Source: CALEMW01 sp035447065 (GTDB lineage: Bacteria; Krumholzibacteriota; Krumholzibacteriia; LZORAL124-64-63). From it: a stretch of 64,000 bases of DNA. The DNA is taken from the NCBI GenBank assembly GCA_035447065.1, contig DAOTGJ010000016.1, forward strand, positions 1 to 64,000. Direction: 5' to 3'. This document shows, one piece after another, positions 14,592 to 22,617 of this stretch. The notes under the pieces are model-generated. The model made no database searches. It was not told the origin of the DNA and saw only the letters and a list, made by a program, of their open reading frames with translations. Every line of letters begins with the position of its first letter. The first letter of the stretch is position 1. The translations under genes and the position numbers were made by a program.

Positions 14592-15070
14592 CCCCGTCCC
14601 ATCTCCCGCCGGATCCGCATGTCCGAGTCGCGCTTGGCCTGCGACTGCCGCTTGTCGTGCAGCTTCTTGCCGCGCGCGAGCCCCAGCTCCAGCTTGGCGA
14701 TGCCCTTCTTGAAGTAGATCGACAGAGGCACCAGCGTCAGCCCCTTCTCCTCCAGCTTGGGCCGGATCTTGCGGATCTCGCGCCGGTTCAGCAGCAGCTT
14801 GCGCCGACGGAAGGGCTCGTGGTTCTGCTGATTGGCCATCTCGTAGGGGCCGATGTGCGTCTTGACCAGCCACGCCTCGCCCTCGCGGATCTCCGCGTAG
14901 GAGTCACCCAGGTTCACGCGCCCGGCACGCAGCGCCTTCACCTCGCTGCCGAGCAGCACGAGCCCGGCCTCCCAACGGTCGAGGATCTCGAACTCGTGGA
15001 AGGCCTTCTTGTTCTTGGCGATGCTCTTGATCCCGCTGGGGGCGGCCTTCTTGGCCGACTTGGCTGCCAT
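14588..15070 (-). CDS. smpB: SsrA-binding protein SmpB (tmRNA trans-translation)
   Basis: SmpB delivers tmRNA to stalled ribosomes. The 160-residue protein has the normal length, a basic lead-in, KKAFHEFEILDRWEAGLVLL, GSEVKALRAGRVNLGDSY, and a basic tail (KKLHDKRQSQAKRD, EMGRG) that enters the decoding channel. It is the first gene of the six-gene operon on the minus strand that runs to rdgB. No ssrA gene is visible nearby. The ATG at 15070 is the natural start. Confidence 0.97.
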   Translation of the reverse strand: MAAKSAKKAAPSGIKSIAKNKKAFHEFEILDRWEAGLVLLGSEVKALRAGRVNLGDSYAEIREGEAWLVKTHIGPYEMANQQNHEPFRRRKLLLNRREIRKIRPKLEEKGLTLVPLSIYFKKGIAKLELGLARGKKLHDKRQSQAKRDSDMRIRREMGRG

Positions 15071-15160
15071 CGTACCTCTCCGCTAGGAGCGCCCGCAAAC
15101 CGATCTGCGAAACTAGCATCCGGCCTGCGGGGGCAGAAGAAAAAAAACCTCGGTCGCCGG

Positions 15161-15189
15161 TTGACAGGGCGGAGGGGTCGGGCTAGTTT
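15161..15189 (+). promoter_or_regulatory. Sigma-70-type promoter for tRNA-Leu
   Basis: TTGACA (15161-15166), a 17-base spacer, and TAGTTT (15184-15189), about 50 bases upstream of the tRNA. Confidence 0.8.
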
Positions 15190-15240
15190 GGTGCGCCTGC
15201 GGGGCAACGGGCCATGGTCCACCGCTCCAGCACGAATGGC

Positions 15241-15327
15241 GCCCGGGTGGCGGAATTGGTAGACGCGCTACGTTCAGGTCGTAGTGGGGAATTCCTCGTG
15301 GGAGTTCGAGTCTCCCCTCGGGCACCA
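15241..15327 (+). tRNA. tRNA-Leu(CAG)
   Basis: Class II tRNA of 87 bases: acceptor GCCCGGG/CTCGGGC, anticodon loop TTCAGGT in stem CTACG/CGTAG, a long variable arm (TGGGGAATTCCTCGT), T-arm GAGTTCGAGTCTC, discriminator A and an encoded CCA. It reads CTG, the major leucine codon here. Confidence 0.96.
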
Positions 15328-15334
15328 GCCGATT

Positions 15335-15363
15335 AAATGACACCGCTAGCGGTGTCATTTTTT
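15335..15363 (+). terminator. Rho-independent terminator of tRNA-Leu
   Basis: AAATGACACCGC and GCGGTGTCATTT form a perfect 12-base stem with a TA centre, followed by TTT. The IS element inverted repeat begins at 15365, immediately after the T-tract. Confidence 0.9.
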
Positions 15364-15364
15364 C

Positions 15365-16582
15365 GTTGTGCCGCTGAGATTGTCCCTGGCCTAGATCAAG
15401 CAATGGGTCGGGCATGGAGACACGAGAGCCTGGCTGGAAGCCGCCCCACTGCCCCAACCCCAATTGCAAGTTCCATAAGGACTTGCTCGAAGGCTGGCGT
15501 TTCAAGCGCAAGGGCTACTTCCTGCGACGCACCCGCCCCCACCGTATCCGACGGTTCACATGCCTGGAATGTGGACGAACCTTCAGTAGTCAGACCTTCT
15601 CGACGACGTACTGGCAGAAGCGTCCTGACCTCGACGTTCGAATCCTGATGATGACCGTCGGCTGCATGGCCAACCGACAGATCGCCCGCGCCCTGAATGC
15701 GGCACCATCCACCATCGACAGGCATATCTCCAGGCTCGGCCGCCATTGCATGCTGCTCCACATGCGACTGCTGAAAGGCAAGCCCTCGCCAGCAGAGGTC
15801 GCCTTCGATGGGTTCGAGACCTTCGAGCTTAGCCAATACCACCCATTTCACCACAACATCGCCGTGGAACCTGCAAACGGATTCCTCCTCTACCACACCG
15901 ACAGCCCGATGCGTCGGAAGGGGCGCATGACCGAGGCTCAAAAGCGTCGACGTGCGCAACTCGAAGCCGACTTTGGCCGGCCTGATCCCAAGGCTGTCCA
16001 GAAAGGTATCCACGACCTTCTCGAATTCGTGACCCGTGGTCGAAAGTGGAGCATCGGGCGTAGCGACCAGCATCCGGCCTACCAGCGGGCGATCCGAACG
16101 CTACCGTGCCGCTTACACCACGAAACCACTTCAAGCACCGCCCGACGCGACCGCCACAACCCCCTATGGGAAATCAACTTGACCGACCTCATGATCAGAC
16201 ACAGCGTGGCAGCCCACAAGCGGGAGACGATCGCCTGGGTCAAACGACGACAGAGCTCCTCGGAGCGGCTGTCGATCTTCATGGTATGGCGGAATCTGAT
16301 GAAAAGGCGCTGGGAGAAGGGCAAGGCGGTATCTTCCGGAATGCTCAAAGGCGTGACCGACAGGATCTGGTCCCCTTTCGATGTCCTCAGGCGCCGGCTT
16401 TTCCGTACTCGGATCCACCTCCCAGCGACATGGGATCGCTACTATCGTCGTATGGTCATGACCATCGGGCTCGGGCCGCAACGGCACCACTCTCTGACCT
16501 ACGCCTTCTGATTCCCACCGTCACCGAATCCCCCCCTCCCCAGGCCTCGCCCGAAAACCAGGGACAATTTCAGAGGCACAAC
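15365..16582 (+). mobile_element. Insertion sequence with 25-bp terminal inverted repeats
   Basis: The left end (15365-15389, starting GTTGTGCCGCTGA and ending ATTGTCCCTGG) and the complement of the right end (16558-16582, starting GTTGTGCCTCTGA) match at 23 of 25 positions. Between them lies one transposase gene filling most of the 1218 bases. The element looks intact. Immediate flanks (ATTTTTTC on the left, CATCGCTT on the right) show no target-site duplication, so flanking sequence may have changed since insertion or duplication may be absent. GC content is lower than the genome around it. It is close in organisation to zinc-ribbon transposases related to the IS1/IS1595 groups; exact family not settled. 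Confidence 0.85.
15414..16511 (+). CDS. Zinc-ribbon DDE-type transposase of the insertion sequence
   Basis: The 365-residue protein has an N-terminal zinc ribbon (Cys13, Cys18, His21, then Cys50 and Cys53 in FTCLECGRTF) and a helix-turn-helix region (IARALNAAPSTIDRHISRLG). A candidate DDE catalytic set follows: Asp in AFDGFETFEL, Asp in GRSDQHPAYQR and Glu in KRETIAW, spaced roughly 90 and 55 residues apart. The C-terminus (RLSIFMVWRNLMKRRWEKGK) resembles transposases grouped with IS1-like and IS1595-like elements. It would cut and join the flanking inverted repeats. The frame is uninterrupted, so it may be active. The catalytic assignments are by inspection only. Confidence 0.82.
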   Translation: METREPGWKPPHCPNPNCKFHKDLLEGWRFKRKGYFLRRTRPHRIRRFTCLECGRTFSSQTFSTTYWQKRPDLDVRILMMTVGCMANRQIARALNAAPSTIDRHISRLGRHCMLLHMRLLKGKPSPAEVAFDGFETFELSQYHPFHHNIAVEPANGFLLYHTDSPMRRKGRMTEAQKRRRAQLEADFGRPDPKAVQKGIHDLLEFVTRGRKWSIGRSDQHPAYQRAIRTLPCRLHHETTSSTARRDRHNPLWEINLTDLMIRHSVAAHKRETIAWVKRRQSSSERLSIFMVWRNLMKRRWEKGKAVSSGMLKGVTDRIWSPFDVLRRRLFRTRIHLPATWDRYYRRMVMTIGLGPQRHHSLTYAF

Positions 16583-16655
16583 CATCGCTTCAGAACGGTA
16601 TCGAAATGCCGATGACACCCCAAACACAACCCCCGCCCCATCCCAGGTGGTGTCC

Positions 16656-17846
16656 ATGCGCTGGATCGAGATCGATCTGACCGGCTTCCTCGACGACGAC
16701 TCCCGCAGGCTGCTCTCCGCGGTCCGCGATCGCCAGCGCGAGCTGCCCCGGCTTCAGCGCGACGCCGGCCTCGGTTCGGCCCAGGTGGTACGATTCCTGG
16801 CCGAGCAGGGAGAGCGGCTCTTCGGCGTGGTCCGCGGCAGGACCGACGCCGCCCTCGATCTCGCCGGCGACGAACCCCTGGGCCTCCACGTGGTGACCGA
16901 GGATCTGGACCTGCCCTGGACCTGCCTGCACGACGGGCTCCGCTTCCTGCTGGAGCGCATGGCCATCACCGCCTCGGCTTCCGCGCGCTCGGAGCAGACC
17001 GCGCCCTGGGTCCGGCGTCGCCGGGATTCGGACTTCGCCGCCGCCGCCCTCGGACCCGACGCTCCGGCCGATGTGGCCCGGCGCTTCCGTCCCGACGGCT
17101 GCGCCGAGCCCGAGATCCTCTACGTGGCGGCCGCCGACGCCGCCCAGGCCCGCAGCCGCGAGGAGCAGGCCGCCCTGGAGAAGGCCCTGGACCAGGTCCA
17201 CGATGGCGTGCGCCTGGGACGCCTGAAGACGCCGGCCAGCACGCCCAGCCCGTCGCTGCTGCTCAAGCGTGCGGTCTCCGTGCAGGGCTTCCATTACGCC
17301 GCCAGCACCGTGCACCCGGCCCCGGACGAGGCCGGCGTGCCCGCCGCCGATCTGGGGGCATGGCAGGACGTCGCCGAGGTCGGCGACGAGCTCGAGGTGG
17401 TGGGCGTGGACCCGGTGGATGCGCTGCTGGATACCTTGTCCGAACGGGCCGAGACGGCCCCGCTGCCGCTGCCGGCGGCCGTGGCGGTGGCCGCGGCGCC
17501 CGCCTGGCGGTTCGACGACGGCCATCTGCGTCCGGAGGACCTGCAGGGCCTGCAGGCCGTGCCGGCGCTGGTCGTGTCCAACTCCTACCTGAGCCTGTCG
17601 GCGCTGGGGAGCCGCTTCCTGGCGGCCGGGGCGAGCACGTTCGTGGGCACCCAGGCGCTGGTGACCGCGGGGGACGCCCGGGATTTCGCCGCCGACTTCT
17701 ACACGGCCCTGGGCCGTGGCCGCGGAGCGGCCGCCGCGCTGCGGGAAGCGTCCCTGGCGGCGCGGGAGCGTCGCGGCGCCGATCATCCGCTGTGGCTGAG
17801 CTACGGCCTGCTGGGCGCCGGCGACCTGGCCCTACAATACCTCTAG
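16656..17846 (+). CDS. CHAT-like domain protein lacking the catalytic His/Cys
   Basis: The 396-residue protein resembles CHAT (caspase-like) proteins: LPWTCLHDGLRFLLER matches the LPWE-type segment ahead of the protease core, and the C-terminus FLAAGASTFVGTQALVTAGDARDFAADFYTALGRG...AALREASLAARER...WLSYGLLGAGD is a typical CHAT ending. In active CHAT proteases a HxxGH motif and an NACxS-type cysteine form the dyad. Here the matching places read FHYAAST and VVSNSYLS, without the second His or the Cys. It may therefore be a non-catalytic scaffold or sensor. It is 74 bases after the IS and converges with the LpdD-like gene. The ATG at 16656 is preferred to GTG at 16647. CHAT membership is probable, not certain. 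Confidence 0.6.
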   Translation: MRWIEIDLTGFLDDDSRRLLSAVRDRQRELPRLQRDAGLGSAQVVRFLAEQGERLFGVVRGRTDAALDLAGDEPLGLHVVTEDLDLPWTCLHDGLRFLLERMAITASASARSEQTAPWVRRRRDSDFAAAALGPDAPADVARRFRPDGCAEPEILYVAAADAAQARSREEQAALEKALDQVHDGVRLGRLKTPASTPSPSLLLKRAVSVQGFHYAASTVHPAPDEAGVPAADLGAWQDVAEVGDELEVVGVDPVDALLDTLSERAETAPLPLPAAVAVAAAPAWRFDDGHLRPEDLQGLQAVPALVVSNSYLSLSALGSRFLAAGASTFVGTQALVTAGDARDFAADFYTALGRGRGAAAALREASLAARERRGADHPLWLSYGLLGAGDLALQYL

Positions 17847-18230
17847 GCCCTCCGCCAACCGCTCCACGCCGGCCTCCACGTGGGCCAGCACCGCGGCGAT
17901 CTCCGCGGGCGTGATGGCATCCTGATGGATTCCCGCAACGCAGACGCAGGTGCGACGCCCGGCGGCGGCCAGACGGCGCGCCGCCGCCAACGCCAGCGGC
18001 CCCTCCTTGTGACCCGGAACCACCGCGAGCTCCTCGCAGGCCTCCCCCGCGGTCCCTCCCGCCGGCGAGACCGTGGCCACCGCGCCCACGTGGGCGTCGC
18101 CGCCGCCGATGCGCAGCACCAGGTCGCGGCCTTGCTCCGTCAGATGCAGCCACACCGCGGCGCGGCCCGCGCCCACCTCGAGGCGCCGGTCCGCAGGATC
18201 GCGGGACAGGTCCTGGATCTCGATCTCCAT
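17832..18230 (-). CDS. LpdD-like (prenylated-flavin chaperone-like) domain protein
   Basis: The 132-residue protein matches the small LpdD/PAC-type domain: RDLVLRIGGGDAHVGAVATV, GHKEGPLALAAARRLAAA and VCVAGIHQDAITPAEIAAVL are its conserved blocks. LpdD is thought to help load prenylated FMN into UbiD-type decarboxylases. No ubiD, ubiX or lpdB/C gene is visible within the window, so the partner is unknown and the gene may do something related with another flavin enzyme. The start is set at the ATG giving MEIEIQDL, with AAGGGGG just upstream. Its 3' end overlaps the CHAT-like gene by 15 bases, tail to tail. Confidence 0.65.
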   Translation of the reverse strand: MEIEIQDLSRDPADRRLEVGAGRAAVWLHLTEQGRDLVLRIGGGDAHVGAVATVSPAGGTAGEACEELAVVPGHKEGPLALAAARRLAAAGRRTCVCVAGIHQDAITPAEIAAVLAHVEAGVERLAEGLEVL

Positions 18231-18376
18231 GCCCCCTTGATACCTCGGGGCGCGCCCGCATGCAACCTTCACGGCCGCGGTGCGTTTCTCTTGTGTTTGC
18301 CGTGTCCTTGGGTCACAGTGAAACGTTCAGGCAGTGCACCCGCCGCGCGACCCAAGCCACCTCGCACGGGAGAACC

Positions 18377-21016
18377 ATGGCCCAGGATTCCACAGGCGCG
18401 ACGGTCCGACCTGGCGACGTCGGGGGCGGGAGTCTGCATTGGCTCCATCTCCTGGCGGCCCTGGGCGTGCTCGCCCTGTGCCTGTTCGCATCCGTGGACG
18501 CCGGGCGGGTCAAGCCCAACGACGGCAGCGTTTGGCTCCTGGGCCGTCAGGACGTGACCGTCCTGGAGGCCCCTCCCCGCGGCGACGGTTCGGCCAACCT
18601 GCTGCGCCCCGGCGACGTGATCCTCGGCATCGACCACACCCTGGTCAACTCCCCTCAGGACGCCGCCCGCATCCTCAGCCGTCAGGCCGTGGGCTCCGAG
18701 GTGATCTACCTTGTGGATCGCGACGGCCGCCCCCTGGAGCTGCCCATCGTGCTCACGGGGTTCCGCGCCGCCGACAACTTCTACGCCTACTACGCCGTGA
18801 TGGCCGTGGTCTACTGGGTCATCGGACTCATGGTCTACCTGCGGGGCCGCGACCTGCTCTCGGCGCGCCTGTTCTTCCGGCTCTGCCTGCTGTTCGCCGT
18901 GTTCTTCATGACCAACCTGAACCGTTCGAGCTACTTCTGGGGCGACATCATCACCCAGAACGCCGGCGCCCTCGCGCGCTTCCTGCTGCCCGCCATCTTC
19001 CTCCACTTCTTCCTGGTCTTCCCGGAGAAGAAGTACCACGTGGCGCGCCATCCCTGGCTCGAGCCCGCGCTGTACGTGCTGCCGGCGGTCTTCTACGTGC
19101 AGTTCACCCTGGACCAGTTCTTCGGCGCCCACGCCCCGCGCATCTACAACACGCGCTGGCTGATCCTGGGCCTCTACTTCACCGCCGGCGTGCTGGCCCT
19201 GCTGCACAGCTACGTGCAGCTACGCGACCCCCTGCAGCGCCAGCGGCTGCGCATCATCACCCTGGGCACGCTGGTGGGCGTGGTGCCGTTTCTGATCCTC
19301 ACGGTGCTGCCCGGCGAGCGCTTCGGGGCGACGGTGGCCTTCGCGGGCATCGCGCCCATGATCACGGTGCCGGTGTCCTTCGGGTACGGGATCGTGCGCT
19401 ACCGCGTGATCGACATCGAGGTCCTGCTGCGGCGCAGCTTCCTCTACACGTTCCTCTCCGTGGGCCTGTTCATCGTCTACCTGGGGCTGGTGCTCGGGCT
19501 GGGGGCGGCGGTGCTGCGGCTGAGCGGGCAGACCAGCCAGATCGCCACGGCGGCGGCCATCCTGCTGGCGGCGGCGGTGCTCTGGCCCGCGCGCGTGCAC
19601 CTGCAGGGGCAGCTCGACTCCCGCTTCTTCCGCAGCCGCGGCAACCTGGCCGTGGCCATGCGCGAGTTCAGCCAGGACATCCCGCGGCTGATCCAGTTCG
19701 ACCAGCTGGTGGACCGCATCGGCACGCGGCTCTGCGCGCTGCTGGACCTGCCCAAGGTGGCCGTCTACCGGCCCGAGCAGGAGGACGGGCGCACCGTGTG
19801 GCGGCTGGCGGGCGCCGCCAGGCTGGAGCTCCCCCCCGCGGCGGCCACGGCGGCGGACCACCTGCCCCCCTGCCCCGAGCGCATCGACCTGGAGGCCACG
19901 GCCAAGCGGCTGGAGCAGTTCAACGAGCCCTACTGGATCGAGCGCTCCGGCAGCCGCCTCTCCCTGCGCGCCGCGGCCACCCGCGAGCAGGCGGAGCTGC
20001 TCAAGCGCCTGCAGGAGCGCGACGACCTGGCCCGCGCGGGCCTGGCCCTGCTGGTGCCCATGCTGGCCCAGGGTCGTCTGGTGGGCGTGTTCGCCCTGCC
20101 GCCCAAGCGCGGCGACGACGACTTCCAGATCCAGGACCTGGAGCTCCTGTCCATGGTGGCCGGCCAGATGGCGCTCCAGATGGAGAACAGCCGCCTCTAC
20201 GACGAGGAGCTCAAGAAGCAGAAGCTGGAGGAGCAGCTGGCCCTGGCCCGCTCCATCCAGAGCCGCCTGCTGCCGGCGCGCATCCCCTCCATCGGCGGCC
20301 TGGACCTGGCGGCGGTCAACATCACCAGCGCCGAGGTCAGCGGCGACTACTACGACCTCTTCCTGCGCGACGACGGCCGCCTGGTCATCATCATCAGCGA
20401 CGTGTGCGGCAAGGGCATCCCCGCCAGCCTGCTGGCGTCGAGCCTCCAGGCCGCCCTGCGCGCCCACTGCCAGGGCGGCGAGCCCCTGGCCCGCATCATG
20501 GAGCGCGTGAACCTCTATCTGCACGAGAACACGGAGCCGTCGCACTTCGCCACGCTGTTCCTGGCCCTGTACGACCCCGCCGACCGCAGCCTGCGCTACA
20601 GCTCGGGCGGGCACAACGCGCCCATCCTGCGCCGGGCCGACGGCCGCTGCGAGCTGCTGGAGAAGGGCGGGCTGCCCATCGGCGCCTTCGACTTCAGCGA
20701 GTACGAGGAGGGCCTGGTGCGCTGCGAGCCCGGCGACGTGGTCTTCCTGTACACGGACGGCCTCACCGAGTCCCTCAGCCCCGACGGCGAGGAGTTCGGC
20801 ACCGACCGCGTGGAGGCCCTGCTGCGCGACGGCCGGGAGCTCTCCGCCGAGGAGCTGCTGCGGACCATGCACCGGGAGCTGGTGCTGTTCTGCAAGCGCC
20901 CCGACGCCGACGACGACGTGACCCTGGTCTCCCTGAAGATCCTGGACGCGGCGGCCGACGGCGCCGGGCGCCGGGAAGACGCCCTCGCGGGCAACCTGGA
21001 GGCCGGTTCCGCGTAG
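18377..21016 (+). CDS. Membrane SpoIIE-type PP2C phosphatase with PDZ-like, transmembrane and GAF-like regions
   Basis: This 879-residue protein is a likely sensor that dephosphorylates an anti-sigma-factor antagonist. Order by inspection: transmembrane helix near residues 20-38; PDZ-like region (NLLRPGDVILGIDHTLVNSP) at about 60-130; a group of about eight transmembrane helices from about 140 to 430; a GAF-like region from about 450 to 620; a short coiled coil (LYDEELKKQKLEEQLALARS); and a SpoIIE phosphatase domain from about 650 to 860. Metal-ligand motifs are SGDYYDLF, VCGKGIPASLL, LRYSSGGHNAPILR and DVVFLYTDGLTE. The start is the ATG with GGGAG upstream. No STAS or anti-sigma gene lies next to it; the following TPR gene starts 45 bases later. 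Confidence 0.88.
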   Translation: MAQDSTGATVRPGDVGGGSLHWLHLLAALGVLALCLFASVDAGRVKPNDGSVWLLGRQDVTVLEAPPRGDGSANLLRPGDVILGIDHTLVNSPQDAARILSRQAVGSEVIYLVDRDGRPLELPIVLTGFRAADNFYAYYAVMAVVYWVIGLMVYLRGRDLLSARLFFRLCLLFAVFFMTNLNRSSYFWGDIITQNAGALARFLLPAIFLHFFLVFPEKKYHVARHPWLEPALYVLPAVFYVQFTLDQFFGAHAPRIYNTRWLILGLYFTAGVLALLHSYVQLRDPLQRQRLRIITLGTLVGVVPFLILTVLPGERFGATVAFAGIAPMITVPVSFGYGIVRYRVIDIEVLLRRSFLYTFLSVGLFIVYLGLVLGLGAAVLRLSGQTSQIATAAAILLAAAVLWPARVHLQGQLDSRFFRSRGNLAVAMREFSQDIPRLIQFDQLVDRIGTRLCALLDLPKVAVYRPEQEDGRTVWRLAGAARLELPPAAATAADHLPPCPERIDLEATAKRLEQFNEPYWIERSGSRLSLRAAATREQAELLKRLQERDDLARAGLALLVPMLAQGRLVGVFALPPKRGDDDFQIQDLELLSMVAGQMALQMENSRLYDEELKKQKLEEQLALARSIQSRLLPARIPSIGGLDLAAVNITSAEVSGDYYDLFLRDDGRLVIIISDVCGKGIPASLLASSLQAALRAHCQGGEPLARIMERVNLYLHENTEPSHFATLFLALYDPADRSLRYSSGGHNAPILRRADGRCELLEKGGLPIGAFDFSEYEEGLVRCEPGDVVFLYTDGLTESLSPDGEEFGTDRVEALLRDGRELSAEELLRTMHRELVLFCKRPDADDDVTLVSLKILDAAADGAGRREDALAGNLEAGSA

Positions 21017-21061
21017 GGAACCGGTCGCCCGCCCGCGTCATGAAGGATTCGGAGCACGATC

Positions 21062-22540
21062 ATGAAGCGATCCCTCATCCTCGTCCCCCTGCTGGTCGGC
21101 GCCGTGGCCGTGGCCCTGCTGGTCTTCGGGGGCGGCGGTCGCGAGTACACCACCGCCTCCGGCGAGGCCTACGCCTCGTTCCAGGAGGGGTACCAGCACT
21201 ACATCGCCATGCAGATCGCGGCCGCGGAATCGGCGCTGACCCGCGCCGTGGCCGCGGACGGCGACTTCGCCATGGCCCGGGCCCTGCTGGCCGCCAACTA
21301 CGCGCGCCAGGGCCGCAAGGAGGACGTGGATCTCCAGGCCCATCTGGCCGACAGCCTGGCCGCCCTGCTGCCCAACGACGTGGAGCGGGTCAAGGTCCAG
21401 ATCCAGCTCGCGACCCTGAAGGAGGGCGAGGCGGCCAAGCTGGATTCGCTGGTGGGCTACCTGCGGGCCGAGGAGCCCGACAACGTGGACGTGCTCTACA
21501 TCCAGGCCAGCATCCTGCACGCGCAGCGCGATCCCGAGGCGCGCGGCGTGCTGCGGCGCATCGTGGAGCTGGAGCCCAACTACGCCCCGGCCTACAACCT
21601 CCTGGGCTACCTGGACGCCCGCGACGGCGACTACGAGGCCGCCCTGGCCAACCTGCAGAAGTACGCCTACCTGGCGCCGGACCTGGCCAACCCCCACGAC
21701 TCCCTGGGCGAGATCCTGGGCTACATGGGCGAGTACGAGCAGGCCGAACGCGAGTACGCCCGGGCCCTGACCATCGATCCCGACTTCCACTTCTCCCTGC
21801 TGGGACTGGCGAACGTGTACCTGGAGCAGGGCATGCTGGAGAAGGGCCGCGGCATCCTGGAGAAGCTGCGCGGCGTGGTGGCGGGCTCGCGCATCGAGCT
21901 GCAGATCGACCAGCTCGAGATCCGCACCGCCTACACCTGGGGCGACGAGGCCGGATCCCTGGCCCTGATGCGCGCCTACGTGGCGAAGCACCCCGACGAC
22001 TTCCTCACCGGCTTCTACGACGCCCTGATGCTGGTGCTGGACGGCGACCAGCCGGCCGGCGACGAGGCCCTGGCCGCCTTCATGGAGAAGGCCCGCGAGC
22101 GCGTGGGCAAGACGGGCGACGCGCGGGCGATCCGCCGCATCGAGGCCATGCCCCTGCAGTACGACGCCCTGGCCGCGTCGGTGGCCGGCGACCACTTCAC
22201 CGCCGCCGAGGCCTGGGCCGCCTTCGCCGCCAGCTACGACGACGAGGAGGTGGCGCCCCACGAGCTGTGGTGGGTGCGCTGGCGCGAGGGCCGGGAGCGC
22301 CTGATGGCCGCCCAGCCCCGCCGGGCCCTGGAGCTGGCCATGATGGTGCTGGAGTCCAACCCCAACCGCATCCCGGCCCTGCTGCTGGCCGCGGAGGCCG
22401 CCCTGGACCTGGACGAGCGCACCATGGCCCGCCAGGCCCTGAACCAGGCCGCCCCCCTGCTGGCCCGCGCCGACGCCGGCCTGCCCGCGCAGCAGCGGGC
22501 CCGCGACCTTCAGGCCCGGCTGGACGCCTCCGCCTCCTGA
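21062..22540 (+). CDS. TPR-repeat protein with N-terminal membrane anchor
   Basis: The 492-residue protein starts with a hydrophobic segment (KRSLILVPLLVGAVAVALLVF) that is either an uncleaved anchor or a signal peptide. The rest is tetratricopeptide repeats; clear copies are PNYAPAYNLLGYLDARDGDY, PDLANPHDSLGEILGYMGEY and PDFHFSLLGLANVYLEQGML. Such proteins are protein-binding scaffolds. It follows the SpoIIE-type phosphatase gene by 45 bases and ends at a strong hairpin, so the two are probably one operon and may share a pathway. The partner is unknown. Confidence 0.8.
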   Translation: MKRSLILVPLLVGAVAVALLVFGGGGREYTTASGEAYASFQEGYQHYIAMQIAAAESALTRAVAADGDFAMARALLAANYARQGRKEDVDLQAHLADSLAALLPNDVERVKVQIQLATLKEGEAAKLDSLVGYLRAEEPDNVDVLYIQASILHAQRDPEARGVLRRIVELEPNYAPAYNLLGYLDARDGDYEAALANLQKYAYLAPDLANPHDSLGEILGYMGEYEQAEREYARALTIDPDFHFSLLGLANVYLEQGMLEKGRGILEKLRGVVAGSRIELQIDQLEIRTAYTWGDEAGSLALMRAYVAKHPDDFLTGFYDALMLVLDGDQPAGDEALAAFMEKARERVGKTGDARAIRRIEAMPLQYDALAASVAGDHFTAAEAWAAFAASYDDEEVAPHELWWVRWREGRERLMAAQPRRALELAMMVLESNPNRIPALLLAAEAALDLDERTMARQALNQAAPLLARADAGLPAQQRARDLQARLDASAS

Positions 22541-22566
22541 CCGTCCCGCCGCTCCCCCCAACGCAG

Positions 22567-22590
22567 AAGCCCGGCCGCGAGGCCGGGCTT
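22567..22590. terminator. Bidirectional terminator hairpin between convergent genes
   Basis: AAGCCCGGCC-GCGA-GGCCGGGCTT is a perfect 10-base stem between the TPR gene and the GAPDH-like gene; it can serve both strands. Confidence 0.75.
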
Positions 22591-22617
22591 CCGTCGTTCA
22601 GGACCCGTGCGTGGGGC

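Noticed and set aside
15357..16590. Target-site duplication for the insertion sequence
   Set aside because: The 8 bases outside each inverted repeat (ATTTTTTC and CATCGCTT) do not match at any tried length.
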